Assembly: GCA_031763025.1 (NCBI GenBank)
Contig: JASSKH010000012.1
Coordinates: 2,108,001-2,172,000, forward strand
From: Macrocystis pyrifera
Taxonomy: Eukaryota > Sar > Phaeophyceae > Laminariales > Laminariaceae
Length of the DNA: 64,000 nucleotides
Direction: 5' to 3'
The notes under the pieces are model-generated. The model was not told the DNA's origin and searched no databases. It worked only from the letters and a program-made list of their open reading frames with translations. How positions within the stretch are numbered: position 1 is the stretch's first letter; every line of letters begins with the position of its first letter. Made by a program: the position numbers and the translations under genes. Positions 47,992 to 59,515 of the stretch are shown in pieces.

Positions 47992-50900
47992 TCACCACAA
48001 ATTCATCGCATGGCTACGGTGAAACTCGAAAGACTCCCGCGATATCGCTTTGGTTAGGAAATCCGCATGCTGAAAAGGGGACGGTACGTGGATAATCGAT
48101 ATCTCTTTTCTCCCAACCAGTCCCCTGAGGAAGTGGTGTCGCACGTCGATGTGCTTGGAGTTGGAGATAATGATGGGGTTACGCGCAAGCTGCACCGCAC
48201 CCTGATTATCCTCGAACATGCAGGGCATTCCTACCTCAGGCAACATGAAACACCAAACCTGCCTCAAAAACAACACCTCCTTAATCACGTCAGCAAGCGC
48301 CACGTACTCTGCCTCCGTGGTGGCGAGGGTGACGCACTTCTGAGTCCTAGAAAACCAAGACGCACAAGCACCCCTACACATAACCAAACCTCCTGAAACT
48401 GACCTTCTGTCAGTCGCCTTGCTTGCGTACTCCGCATCAACAAACACCTGCAAGTTCAGTCCCCCTGTTGTGCCTCTCCGAAAAGTAATCCCGAAGGAAC
48501 TAGTGCGCCTCACATACCCTAAAATACCAAGTGCCGCCCTCCAGTGCACTACCTTTGGTGCAGCGCGGTACCTTGTCACTGCTCTTACGGCATTGGAGAT
48601 GTCTGGCCGAGTCTGGGTCGATAGCCACATAAGCGAGCCTACCAACTCGCGAAACGGCCAGTCTCCTGGTGCTTCATTCTTGTCGAATTCCGCAAGTTTC
48701 GTGTCAACAGGAAGCGGAATAGTCTTACCAAACTCCACCCCGTACTCATCGAATTGTTCAGCAAATGTCAGCTGTGAAATATTCAGCACCTCTTCTCCCA
48801 ATCCCTCTCGTAAAAACACCCCGAATACCAACGCAGCTCTCCCAGATTCTTATCCGGAGCCATTTGGTCCAAGCCCCTGCCAAACTGGACACACCTTGCC
48901 CTCTCCCTTACCGCAAAAGTATCATCCACATGCACTACTGTAGTCAACACTACTCTCCCCTCATCCACCAAACGGAACACGCATGCATCTGCCAGGCACT
49001 GTGCAAACCCTAAAGTTAGCAATAATAAAGTTTGCATGCCATTGCCTTGAAGCCTGCTTCAAACCGTATAAATCCTTTTCAGTTTTACTATCTTCCCTGT
49101 CTACCTCAACCCTGAGGCAAACACATGAACACGTTTTCCTCTACGTCTGATTGCACCAAAGCCTGCTCAATGTCAAAATGGCACAAGTCAAGATCCAGCT
49201 CGCACGCCATCGCTGTCAACAACCGAACACTCAAAACAGCATTAGTAGGGGCAAATACTTCCCCGAAATCAATTTTAGCTCTGTGCCTATCCCCCCGCGC
49301 TACAAGTCTCGCCTTAGTTTTTATGGGCCAACCGTACTCATCAGCCTTCCAGTCAAACACCCACATTGCGTTGATGTGTTTAGCACTGGTAGCTGTACTG
49401 GCTCATACGTCCCCGCATCCAGCAATCCGTAAAACTCCCGGCCCGTCGAGTCCTCCCAAAGATGAGCGTACTCCGACCGCATGGTCAGATGAGCGTACTC
49501 CGACCGCATGGCCAGATGAGCGTACTCCGACGGCATGGCCTCCTTGTGGCTCCGTGGGACCTTGAGGTCACTTTTTGTGGGCCAACCGTACTCATCAGCC
49601 GTCCAGCCAAACACCCGCATTGCGTTGATGTAGTTGTCCACTGGTTGCTATACTGGCTCAAACGTCCCCGCACCCAGCAATCCGTAAAACTCCCGGCCCG
49701 TCGAGTCCTCTCAAAGATGAGCGTACTCCGACCGCATGACCTCCTTGTGGCTCCGTGGGACCTTGAGGTCAGAGGCGTCGCATTGCGTCAAATCCGAAGG
49801 CTTCTAGGGCAGCCGCTGGTCCTTCAGGGTGGTGTTGATGTCCTCCCGAGCGGCAAGCCGCGTCGCGAACGCACACGGCACCCCCCCGACCCCCCCTGTT
49901 GGCGATGCTTCCTCGCGGTTTCCAACAGGAGATGACAGCTCCCCGCGCCCCCCAACACTCGTCGGCTTCTGCGGCGACTGCGTCGACGACCTCACGCGTA
50001 TCGAACATCAACAACGTCGCCGTCTTGTCCATCATCGACAGGAGTCCGACGCTATGGTGAAGGCCTTGATCGCGCTTCACTGGCGACGGTGGGGGCGACT
50101 CCGGTGTGGCGGAGAACTGAACTGTCTTCCAACGGGCACGGCTGGATATCCGTTGCGGCTCCGGCGGTGGCTGGAGTGGCGGTGGCGGTGACTGAAGCGG
50201 CGATGACGGCAACTGAATCGGCGGTGGTGGCGGCTGAAGCGGCGGTGGCGGCGATTGAAGTGGCGGCGGCTCGTAGGTGATGCTAAAAACCGGTATTGCC
50301 GGCGCGGCGGCGTACTCTGAACCCCCCGCGTCCGGCGACGCTGGCATGGGCACAGCGGGCGCACACGGGACCGTCCACACCACGTCGCTGGTGTAGCAGA
50401 TGGCCCCCGTCGAGGCCTTGATGACGTTCACAGCGGACGACGGGTGGTTGTACCCGTTGTTCAGGAAGTAGCACGGTACCGACTGGACGTCGGGTTTAGT
50501 ACTGCGGTCCACCCGCATCATGCCTTGTTGGAGAAACGGCACCACCTGCAGGTCCGACAGTCGCGAGTGGAAGACCTTGTGAGGTGACCGCCACCCGGTG
50601 TTGGCCTAGGTCGCAGAGCGATTGAAACAGTCCGCAGTCCAAAGAACAACTTCCAGCCAAAGGCGGTTGCCATCGGCCCCCACATGTGGGATCCGGGCGA
50701 GGTCGACGCTCGGGAAGAGCCGTCGAATCCCGCGGCGAACCCCATGGCCACCTTTCATGGCTCGCCAGATCGCACTCTCGACAACCGCGTTCTGTTGCGG
50801 CTTGCCCGGGGCCGTGCACTCACGTCGAATCCCAGTAGCGTCGCAGAGCTCGACGAAGCTGCGGCCGGTGAACTCCCCACCGTTGTCCGTGCGAAAACAA

Positions 50901-51449
50901 AGTGGTCGCCTCATGGCGTTGGTGTCGGCGAGGAACTTCTGGACTTTCGCGGTGGTCTCCGACTTGTCGCTCATCCCGTACGGCCGCATCCACCGCGAAG
51001 CGCTGTGGATAAACATGATCAGATAGTGGGATCTGCCCATGGATGCCTCGTAGGGGCCGGCCAGGTCGATGTGCACAGTCTCCATAGGTCTACCCGCGCG
51101 CGATGTCGTCCTCCGCGGCACCCCCGCCCGCACACCCTTCGCCTCCAAACATCCAACACACGGCTGCGGCACTCCCGTCAGGGTGATACCGTGCTGTCCA
51201 ACCTTTTCCTTCAACAGACGTTCGTTTAGGTGGCCGGAGAACACGTGAAAGTGGTTAATATCAATAAATCTGCCTACCCGGAGCAAGTACAAGTGCAGCA
51301 GTCGTGCCTACGTGCCTAACCTCAAGGTCTGTCCGATCTGACTCTGTAAGGGCTTGAGCTGCCGCAGCATGGAGGGGGGTGGGAAAATAAACGGTGGACA
51401 CAGTGTCCTTCTGACCGTCCATGAGCCGAGTATCGGTGAACACGCCCAT
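47992..51449 (-). pseudogene. pol: Copia polyprotein remnant: integrase, RT, RNase H in pieces
   Basis: 51449-51261 and 51292-50606 carry, in different frames, the region before integrase, the zinc-binding HHCC (HVFSGHLNE...CVGCLEAKG) and the integrase core with HIDLAGPY, FRTDNGGEF and VVESA (the D, D and E). 50545-49769 is a Pro-rich linker. RT is broken over 49641-49321, 49366-49106 (KARLVARG, FDIEQA) and 49037-48783 (VVHVDDTFAV). 48831-47992 is a largely intact RT end plus RNase H (VFVDAEYAS, TTEAEYVALAD, MFEDNQGAVQ, SKHIDVRHHF, HADFLTKA). At least four frame changes separate the pieces. About 120 bp at the start of RT (49324-49440) are tandemly duplicated at 49580-49700, and a 26-bp AGATGAGCGTACTCCGACCG unit is repeated three times between them. 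Confidence 0.88.
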
Positions 51450-51786
51450 GTCTGTCTCCTATAGCCCAGGGGCGGCGACGAGAGGCCTAATCCTCATCAC
51501 TCCATCCCCTACTCCTACTGCCGATCCTACATCCGTTTCACCTGGAGGGGGGGGGGGGGGGAACAAGAAGTCACCGGCACTACACCGCTGTCGGTGGGCT
51601 GGGAACCTGAATCCTGAGGTACTACACCGTAAAAGGCGGGCGGGAAACCATCATCCGCAGTCACTACCCCTACTACATTGTGGTGGTAAAGGGGGTGGGA
51701 TTCAGACGCCGAGGGATCTGCGCTATCTACGTCATAGAGGGGAAGGGGGGGCAAGGGGGGAGCAAGTGAAATGCCAGGCACTGGAA

Positions 51787-52047
51787 GCGCCGGGTGGTGC
51801 ACCGCTCGACCTTGCCATGAGGCGTGGGAGCGAAAGAAGAGATGGTGTTGCGAAGTCTCAAGTATAGTTGTGAGGTCAAGGGGCTTCTCATCCCTTTTTC
51901 CCGTGACCCTGAAAAACCATCCTAATATATTTTTATGCAACCCATTCGGGAGAACATAAAACCCACCGCATATTTCCGTCGGTCAATTTGCCGTTTCACA
52001 AATCACGCAGTCAGCTTAATCAGACTTTCGTACGAGCAAATCCCACA
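51787..52047 (-). repeat. 5' LTR of the older copia element
   Basis: 261 bp, same length as its partner and about 92 % similar by eye. Confidence 0.85.
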
Positions 52048-52721
52048 TGTATGTACCCCTCCCTACCGTGAGCACGCGTCGTCTCCTAAAACATCTTTCT
52101 AGTTTTTTTCGTAGGCAGGCGGAGTTCGGAGTGCGTACATCGTGTTTGGCGTTTTTGCTGAGGGGGAACGAACATCTTTCGGGACGCGTGCTATACGGTA
52201 CACAATACACAAGGGGTGCGCCGAAATATCTACTGATGTTCCTCATTCGAGGAGGTCTTCATCTGACCCAAAGGCTGACAAACACATAAAATAAATACAA
52301 ACAACTCCATGGCCTACGTATACCAGGAAAACTACTGGCACTTGCTGTCAAACATTAGTGGCATTCCCAGTGACATTGGACTTAGCTCCTCAGTTTAGGA
52401 GCCCCATTAGTCAAGAATGTATTAGCCTCAAAGTGCTGTTGGTGGTTAGGGTGGACCTTTGTCGTAACACGGGTCTTTCGTTTGGGGTCGATCACCAGTT
52501 ATCATTGACATTGCCTGGCAGAAGCCGGTATCAAAGTTACGACGGGTTATATGGGTAACGACCCATTCGTTACTTGTAGCACTGCTATTCGGTGTACATA
52601 ACACGTATGCCTCGGCTGTGATGGAGCGCCAGTAAACGGTATTGGCACGCAATGCAGTATTAACCGTATTGGCGTGCTGTTACCCAGCGTATTCTTTTTG
52701 ACGAGGTTGGACGGTCAGATT

Positions 52722-52779
<58 letters not shown>

Positions 52780-53234
52780 TGTTGTTTGTTTTTAAACCAC
52801 CACTTTTCACTTTCTAGCTCTCTGGACAAGCCGCGGTGACAGGTTCCTTCCCTCCCCGCCCCAGTACTTTGTTTTTTTTGTGACGTTCAGTATTCCCACT
52901 GCTCGCCGATGTTCATCGGATTTTGCGAACTCACGCGCTTTCCGAGATGAGAAGAAGGCACATGAATATTTTTTTTGCTTTTTGGAAACCCGTCGGTATT
53001 TTAACCTCGGCCGTCATACGCTATTATTAGCATTAATATTAATAAGACCTGAACATATGGCATCATCAGCAGGACATGGGGCGTTGGTCGCGAGTTCGAA
53101 TCTCGCGTCCACCATGACATCGCTTTTTAAAGAAAAGTGCATTTCCTCACGGCAAGAATCTGAAAAAATACTTCTGGATCCCCAAAAAATTTGAACCGCG
53201 TGTTGGTGGCACGTGGACCCGTATATCCGGTCCG
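52048..53234. other. Spacer with (TTG)n and a tRNA-like arm
   Basis: (TTG)n at 52722-52777. At 53090-53108 CGCGAGTTCGAATCTCGCG is a perfect T-arm stem-loop followed by TCCACCA, as at a tRNA 3' end. The matching 5' acceptor strand and anticodon arm are absent upstream, so it is at best a fragment. Confidence 0.45.
52722..52777. repeat. (TTG)n microsatellite
   Basis: Uninterrupted TTG units over about 55 bp. Confidence 0.97.
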
Positions 53235-53616
53235 TTCCGGGGGGGGATAGTGTTGTAAGGCTTAGATTGGGTAGGCAATCGGTTAACCTTTTTCCAGCAG
53301 CCCAACGGACTAAGACCTTAACACTATTTAATATACCGAACTCCTCTATGTCACATTCGTCTATTTCCTCATCTCCTCTTCTAACACATCCCGTTCCTCC
53401 TTGTACATTTCACATTCTCCTACTATGTGACTTCTACTCTCTATTGCTTTGCCACACGGGCACATCTGTGCGTCTACTTCCTCCTCCTCCCGACTGCCGA
53501 TGTACCTCTCTTCCTTCTTTCTGGCAGGTCCAGGTCCCCCACACGAAATCGCAGTTTCAGCGTTTTCGCGAAGTCCATTAGGCCGCGCAAATACATTTTC
53601 ATTTCTATCCCTTCGC

Positions 53617-53714
53617 TTAACCCCTTTTAGTACCGCAGTCCCGTTTTGGAGACAAATCACTTGGAATTAGACTGGTTTGTCCCCAAATCGGAAATGCGGT
53701 ACTAAAGGGCTTAA
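53617..53714. mobile_element. MITE, TTAA-targeted, piggyBac-like (copy 3, in LINE)
   Basis: TTAA at 53617-53620 and 53711-53714. Removing the insert and one TTAA restores an uninterrupted LINE reading frame across the site, which proves the boundaries. Confidence 0.93.
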
Positions 53715-54184
53715 TCCCCCGTAGTCGTAAATCTCAAAGTGTTTTTCCCATCTTACCTTGTTTCTCATCGCTAGCCTTTCCCTTCTTTCTATCTTGTCTT
53801 CTCCATCTGTATTGTACCTGCCAAACTTCTCCGCGGAAATCATCTCTTGGTTTCGTCCTACCATATCCTTCCATACTTTTCTCGACTACGCTATCTCACC
53901 TTGTTCCAGCTCGCCCTTTTGTTACTTTCTCCCATACAGCTCTGTCAACTATGGCTGGCGGCCCCTTCTTCGGCATGTTCCATACTTTATATTGCCATTT
54001 CAACTTTCCCATTTGTCTTGAGTGGGTACATTCCCAGTTCTACGCTTAAAACTCTGTATTACTATAGTCGTATCTGAGCATTCTAGCATTCTTTTAGCTG
54101 CTGTCATCTGTACTGTTTCCAACTGTTTTACGAACTTCGCGCTCCCTTCCCATACTTTTCCTGCATATTCTAGCTTTGGTACTA

Positions 54185-54292
54185 TTACGGGGGACCATAG
54201 TTAATAGGACCTATATTGTACATAAAAAAAACCTATATATTTACCTACTTTTACTGACAAAATTTGGTCCCCTTAACTATGGACCCCCGTTC
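54185..54292. mobile_element. MITE, TA-targeted, TTACGGGGG ends (copy in LINE)
   Basis: TA at 54183-54184 and 54293-54294. Removing the insert and one TA joins the LINE frame (NMI then VPKLEY), confirming TA duplication. Confidence 0.92.
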
Positions 54293-54477
54293 TATCATAT
54301 TCATCAGGATTTATCTCTTGATCCTAGTGTCGAGGTGCAAGTCTGTTAGGATTGCATCCATCTTGCCTGCGTGTGCTTTACCCATGCCTAATACTTATGC
54401 TATGTGTGTATCCCACAAGATCAGCCTTTTGATATATCTATACTGGTCTACGATCGGCAATTCATTTCGGGGGTGGG

Positions 54478-54562
54478 GGGGGTGGTACTCATGTCATGCA
54501 TGGCCGTAGTCGTGTGGTCATAGACCCTTGCATCCCTACAATGCCGGGACGGGGTGATGGGG
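54478..54562 (-). repeat. Dispersed repeat with ATGCGACTCGCCCAACA, inverted fragment
   Basis: Reverse complement of the right part of the copies at 21850 and 44440 (GCCATGCATGACATGAGTAC, GGATGCAAGGGTCTATG, CCCGGCATTG). Confidence 0.8.
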
Positions 54563-55418
54563 GGGGATGCTATGTGACCCCGGATCTGAGAGGCTGCTAT
54601 GTGACTCCGGATCTCAGTTACAAATATAATAGCTGGAACGCGCGAGAAAAATGGGCAAATACAACAAAAGGATGAAAAAAAACGAAAACGGTACAAAACA
54701 CAAAATACATTCCGGGGGTATTTACAGGGTATGCACGAACATATTACATACATAAGTATGTACTGGTACGAAGCATGTACATACATATCCTGGTGAGTAC
54801 ACGGCTAATACCCGAGTATGATTAGAACAACCAGGTTTGGTGCCCGGGTATCCCAGAGCACAATACCCTACCGAGCATACCCTAAAATATTACCAGATAC
54901 TCACCAAATTAGTACTCTTTGTAAGCACAGTATACACTTGATTGAAGTTCATGAGCTGGCGAGATTAAGGTACAAAGGTACGAACCGAATAATACCTGGT
55001 ACGAGTACTCGGCAACTGTTTTTCGCCACGAGTAATGGATGGGCGTAATCCCCGCCCCGTCGCCCTTCACCATCATTATTCCGTTCCGTCTCGCCCCGTC
55101 CCGCCCCGTCCCGCCCCGTCCCGCCCCGTCCCGTTCCGTTCCAATCCGTTCACTTAATACCGACTGCGACTGCCTGTTTGCTGTGTGTTGCGTGTTGTGT
55201 GTTGTTCGTTGTGCGTCGTGTGCTGTGTGCCGTCGGTTGTGGGTTGTTTTTTGTACCCGCCCACCATTAAAAGTGTCAAGACAAAAAACGACGGTAGAAT
55301 ATATGCATGTGCGCACGTAGTGGATGCATGTTTGGTGTGTGCTTGTCCGCTTAATGTGTTTTTTGTTGGCTGCTGCTGCCGCTATCCTACTACCACAGTA
55401 TACTACTACTATACTACT
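54563..55418. other. Spacer with CCCGTCCCGCC tandem run
   Basis: 55087-55136 repeats the decamer CCCCGTCCCG; 55180-55245 has a diverged GTGTTGTGTGTTG-like run. No gene seen. Confidence 0.55.
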
Positions 55419-55422
55419 ACTG

Positions 55423-55499
<77 letters not shown>

Positions 55500-55500
55500 G

Positions 55501-55581
<81 letters not shown>

Positions 55582-55582
55582 A
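55419..55582. repeat. (CTA)n microsatellite
   Basis: More than 50 CTA units with two CTG interruptions; poly-Ser, poly-Thr and poly-Leu frames here are artefacts. Confidence 0.98.
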
Positions 55583-55603
55583 ATACTACTATTAATACTA
55601 CTA

Positions 55604-56433
55604 TTACGGGGGGCCATAGTAAATAGAACCAAATATTGTCAGTAAAATTATGTAAATGTATTCGAGCTGGGCCAGCCGAAAAATGGATAAACCATCCGAA
55701 GGTCGTATCTCGTGAACCACTGCGAATTGGGACTTGACATTTGGAGGCACTGACCCTGACACTACACTGCACGCGCAGAAAAAAATAAGTATATTAAAAT
55801 AATAAGACATTTTTTTATTTCGACTCGATCTCGACGAGTTATCGACGGAAACTCAAAAACGCCAATTTTTCAACACAAAATTCGCCACAAAATCGTCGAT
55901 CCCGATCAAGGCGAAAAAATGTGGAAGCGTACCTAAAGACCCCAGGAGAAGATCGATATTACTTTCAGTGCCCAATTCGCCCCCCTTCAAGAGATATTAC
56001 CAAAACACGATTTTCATACATAAAAAAACAAGTAACTACGAGAAATGTGGGTTTTTCCGCGATGCCCCGCTCAATTCTGCGAGTTTTGATTCAAAAATTA
56101 AACCTCATATTTGAACCGCATTTGCAACCAAACGGACAACTCGCCTTTTTTGTATAAGTTTTTTCCAGACAAGTTACGGCCGTTTTAGTTTTTTTTCGGA
56201 TCGTTGTATCGCTCATATCCCTCGAACAAATGAAAAAAACAAAACAAGTGAGTCTTCCGTTTGTTGGTTGGTGCATGATCAACACGGTGTAAAAAAATCA
56301 CCTCCCAATATGCAATATTGAGCGGGGCATCGCCGACCAACCACATAGTCAGCATCTCGGCTGGCCCAGCTCGTACCTGGTGGGTTTTTTGTGTGTGCGT
56401 ACCGTAGGTCCTATTTACGATAGTCCCCCGTAA
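55604..56433. mobile_element. MITE, TA-targeted, split by a nested element
   Basis: The left half (55604-55660) and right half (about 56374-56433) together match the other TTACGGGGG MITEs; TA lies at 55602-55603 and 56434-56435. The interior is displaced by a 713-bp insert. Confidence 0.85.
55661..56373. mobile_element. TIR element nested inside a MITE
   Basis: CGAGCTGGGCCAGCCG (55663-55678) and CGGCTGGCCCAGCTCG (56358-56373) are perfect 16-bp inverted repeats at the two edges of the insert, with TA on both sides. A short + strand frame at 55921-56157 (78 codons) has no recognised domain. Probably a non-autonomous DNA transposon; family unknown. Confidence 0.78.
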
Positions 56434-56435
56434 TA

Positions 56436-57700
56436 CTACTATTAATAGTCCTAATATATGTATATGCGTTTCAGCCATCGGTTTAGCTACTCGTACTATT
56501 ACTACGAGTACGTAAAATGTCGGGAGTCTGAGACGAAAAAATATCTCACGTTTCGATTTTTTTTTTCGTGTTCATTTGTTCCATATCCTCTCAACTCGGT
56601 GCTTTGTTGTTGTCCGATGTTCGTTGACCCGTAGGCCGATCGACGTTGTTTTTGTTGTTTCTGCCCGCTTCAGATCCCAACTGCCAAACAAAAGAGTTTC
56701 GCCGTGTTGTAACAAAAAAATCGTGATGAACTGAGTGGTGGGTGGTGGGTGGGTGGGTGGTGGCTGGCGGGTTGGAATGTCAATGAGTCAGGCCTCTTCG
56801 CTGGGCAGAAGATAGATGATGCTTGATGATGTGATCATGAGTGCCTTCACGGCGTCACGCCTTTTTTATTCACCCATCAACCCATTTATTTTTTTCCCGT
56901 CTTACTGCTGTAGGCATGGTATTGCGTAGGCTATTAATGCATTACGGTGTGTTATCTCTGTGTCGTAGTCTGTGACCACAGAGCTCATATCTTTCTAGGG
57001 TGAAGAATCAGCACGGACGCTGGGCTTGCTGGATGTCGACGAGTAGAAGAACGGTTTAATGTGAAGAACACACACACAGTTCACGCCCTGATGCCAGGTG
57101 GTGTTTGATTTTTTGGTACTGACTGCTGTGTGTGTGCCGTTCGTCGTGGGCTGTGTCCCCGTTGGGACATACAATATACCGCACTCCCTGAATATACCGC
57201 ACCCATTATTAATATAATAGTTAGACCTTCCTTCGGGGGCAGCCTCACGCCCGCCTATATCTGCAGCAACGGCGAGCAGTCATTGCCCTAACTGACCCTC
57301 TGTTTCTCTACAACATACATACGTGCGATGATGTAAACCTCTCCTTCCTTCCTTTCCTTCCTTCCTTTCCTCCTTGATATATCACTTACTATAAATACTT
57401 GCTATTAATGTTACTACTACCTAACCTGCCCACGATAGACCTGAGGGAGGAGCACTTTTAAATTACCATGAACACACAGCAGTAAGTACAAATCACGTCT
57501 TCTGTGCCTCCCCCCGCCCCCCCCCCCCCCCCCCCTTCCGCTACCCGGCACAGCCAGTCCTATCGGCCCGCTCACTCTCTCTCTCAAGCGGTAATGCGAA
57601 GAAGATGGATGAAAATAAACCACGCGGGAAGTTGCCCTCGTTCGTGCCGAGCACACAAGCAAATAACCAACCAACCAACCTACGTACCAACCAACCACAA
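56436..57700. other. Spacer with simple repeats
   Basis: A GGTGGGTGGTGG run (about 56733-56765), TTCC-rich (57340-57372) and C-rich (57515-57536) tracts; no supported gene. Confidence 0.55.
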
Positions 57701-58135
57701 GTGTCGTAAATAACGTATTTGCGACACCAGCGTCGTAAATATGCCTTATCCTCGAGTACTGCCGCGATTTGACTATGCGATAGCTTCAATGATAATAGCC
57801 CTACACCATGCGGACACGTCCATGGCAGTGCCTTTCAAAACCCGATGCGTGTGCCGGAACAGGGCGTGGTGTTGTAAATAAGAGTTATTCGCGACACCGG
57901 TGTCATATATAAGAAAGACTTGTTTGCTAGACCAACGTTTTGCGGGTGCGCCAGGATGCCAGATATCTCCTCCAGTGCCGGCCCGTTTGGGCCATGCGAT
58001 AGCTTCAATGATGGCCCTGCACCATGCCAACACATCCCAGGTGATGTGGAGCGAATCTGAGGTATGTGTTGTCGCGAACGTGGTACGGTGTCGCAAAATA
58101 AGATTACGACACCGACCGGTGTCGCAAACAGCATT
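57701..58135. repeat. Hairpin-bounded tandem repeat, GGTGTCGCAAATA
   Basis: Three imperfect palindromes, 57701-57728, 57868-57898 and 58087-58113, each pair GTGTCG(T/C)AAATAA with TTATTTGCGACAC. They bound two tandem units sharing TGCGATAGCTTCAATGAT, GCCCTnCACCATGC and ACAC(G/A)TCC. See findings. Confidence 0.82.
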
Positions 58136-58522
58136 ACCTAGACTAATATTGTATGTACAGCAGCAGAACTAGTGTTAATTGTCGGGGAATGACGCCCGAA
58201 CGACCTTGTTCATGCCGCAAACCAACCAATGAACCAACTAAGCGCAACGAAGCAGAGCCTCCCAACTCCCAAATCACAAATGACAGCCAGCCATCAGCCA
58301 TTCGTACTAACATTGTGTCGCGATAATAATGTTACAATCAATGCTCTTTTTTATTTCCCCGCAACCCACGTATCTATATACCCTCCTCACCGACTGAGTC
58401 CCAGACTGAACTTTGTTCGTGAGCTCGAGATTTCCGTTGAAACAATAATAAAGCTATACACCGCGGGGGAACAACAGCACTCAGCACCAAATATGCCCAC
58501 AAATAGTATAAACGATGGGTCC
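58136..58522. other. Spacer; nothing recognised
   Basis: No coding or repeat signal beyond AACCAACCAA-like patches. Confidence 0.5.
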
Positions 58523-58524
58523 TA

Positions 58525-58629
58525 TTACGGGGGGCCATAGTTAACAGGACCAAATATTGTTAGTAAAAGTGGGGAAATATATGGGGTTTTGTGTGTACCA
58601 TAGGTCCTATTAACTATGGACCCCCGTAA
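58525..58629. mobile_element. MITE, TA-targeted, TTACGGGGG ends
   Basis: Best-preserved copy: TTACGGGGGGCCATAGTTAA opens and TTAACTATGGACCCCCGTAA closes it, with TA at 58523-58524 and 58630-58631. Confidence 0.92.
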
Positions 58630-58957
58630 TAGTCCTAGTTACTATTCCCCCCCGTAAATTCTGCTGTAGAATTAGACTTTTCAGCGACTCATTTATTACT
58701 TGGTATTTACGGGCGAAAGCGATTTTTAATAATATTAACAACGCGAAGTGTTTTAATTTTGACAGCGCTACTCGTTTCAAAATCGCCGTGACAAGTATAT
58801 ACGTATGATTCTGGAGAGTTCTTTACTTTCTGTTCCTCAGTCTTTTTAGGAACAACACTACACATTGTGACATGTATGTATGATTCTGGAGAGTTCTTCA
58901 CTTTCTGTTCCTCAGTCTTTTTTTGAACCAACACTACTAATACTATCAATACACATT

Positions 58958-59515
58958 TGGGAAGCGGGGTGCATAGATATAAGCTGGTAAGGGGCACATG
59001 GATGTTGATGCTGGGTAGAGCACGCGCTTTGTACTTCAGGAACTTCTTTTTATTGCTCCAAAAGTGAGTTGGGGGGAAGAGAGAACTCGAGTGAGCAAGG
59101 AGGGCATCGTCGGGGACACAACTCAGCCCAGACGTTGACCAAAACTAACCTGTATGCAGATGCAGTCTATCGGGACGTTGTCATACAGAAGATTTCCAGC
59201 TGTAACAGAATGTTCTGTACGGAGACGTTGTCATACATAAGGTTCCCAGACTTACAGGATAATGTTCTGCGGGCAAAAAGGGGATGTCTGAACTGACTCC
59301 ACTGAATATTCCGTAAGAGCTATGTATAACCATATAAGACTCGCCTGCAGACATGTTCCTAAAACACTACCTGGTACATACAACAATAAAATATTCGTCT
59401 ATAGGAATGTCTGGTATCCCCAAAGAGCTGGTATCCCAAAGAGCTATGTGCAACAATACAAGATTCGCCTACGAGAATATCTGTTTCTATACAATGGATG
59501 TGCTAGTCCAACACA
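58958..59515 (-). repeat. 3' LTR of the gypsy element
   Basis: About 558 bp. Its first 200 bp match 63601-63790 with about 15 % differences; the left terminus has mutated from TGTGAAG to TGGGAAG. Confidence 0.78.

Larger units (their letters stand above)
46538..52047 (-). mobile_element. Older Ty1/copia retrotransposon, decayed
   Basis: LTRs of about 261 bp at 46539-46799 and 51787-52047 (direct repeats, GCGCCGGGTGGTGCACCG...AAATCC(T/C)ACA) differ by about twenty substitutions, so the insertion is older than the copia at 4143. On the minus strand the 3' LTR (left) is preceded by the polypurine tract GCAGGGGGAA. Coding order on the minus strand is GAG-pre-integrase, integrase, linker, RT, RNase H, typical of Ty1/copia. 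gag and most of protease are not recognisable. Target duplications are not visible. A second element lies between RNase H and the 3' LTR (about 46960-47960). Confidence 0.88.
53235..54476 (-). pseudogene. LINE (non-LTR retrotransposon) ORF2 3' fragment
   Basis: Minus-strand translation gives, in order, pieces containing GKAHAGKMDAILTD, PKLEYAGKVWEG, KQLETVQMTAAKRM, KVWKDMVGRNQEM, ERRERLAMRNKVRWEKHFEI, LKLRFRVGDLDLPERR, and a terminal zinc-finger-like CPCGKAIESRSHIVGECEMY. This is the end of a LINE-type reverse-transcriptase polyprotein after the polymerase core, the part with RT-distal helices and a C-terminal CxC...H...C motif. Several stops and frame changes are present, and two MITEs interrupt it (53617-53714 and 54185-54292). 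The catalytic RT core is missing upstream, where the sequence runs into another repeat at 54478. Clade not determined. Confidence 0.82.

Noticed and set aside
53361-53660. Stand-alone zinc-finger protein
   Set aside because: The CPCG...H...C motif is the tail of the LINE polyprotein, and the frame's N-terminus runs into an inserted MITE.
54909-55772. 287-codon poly-Ser minus-strand frame
   Set aside because: Most of it is the (CTA)n microsatellite.
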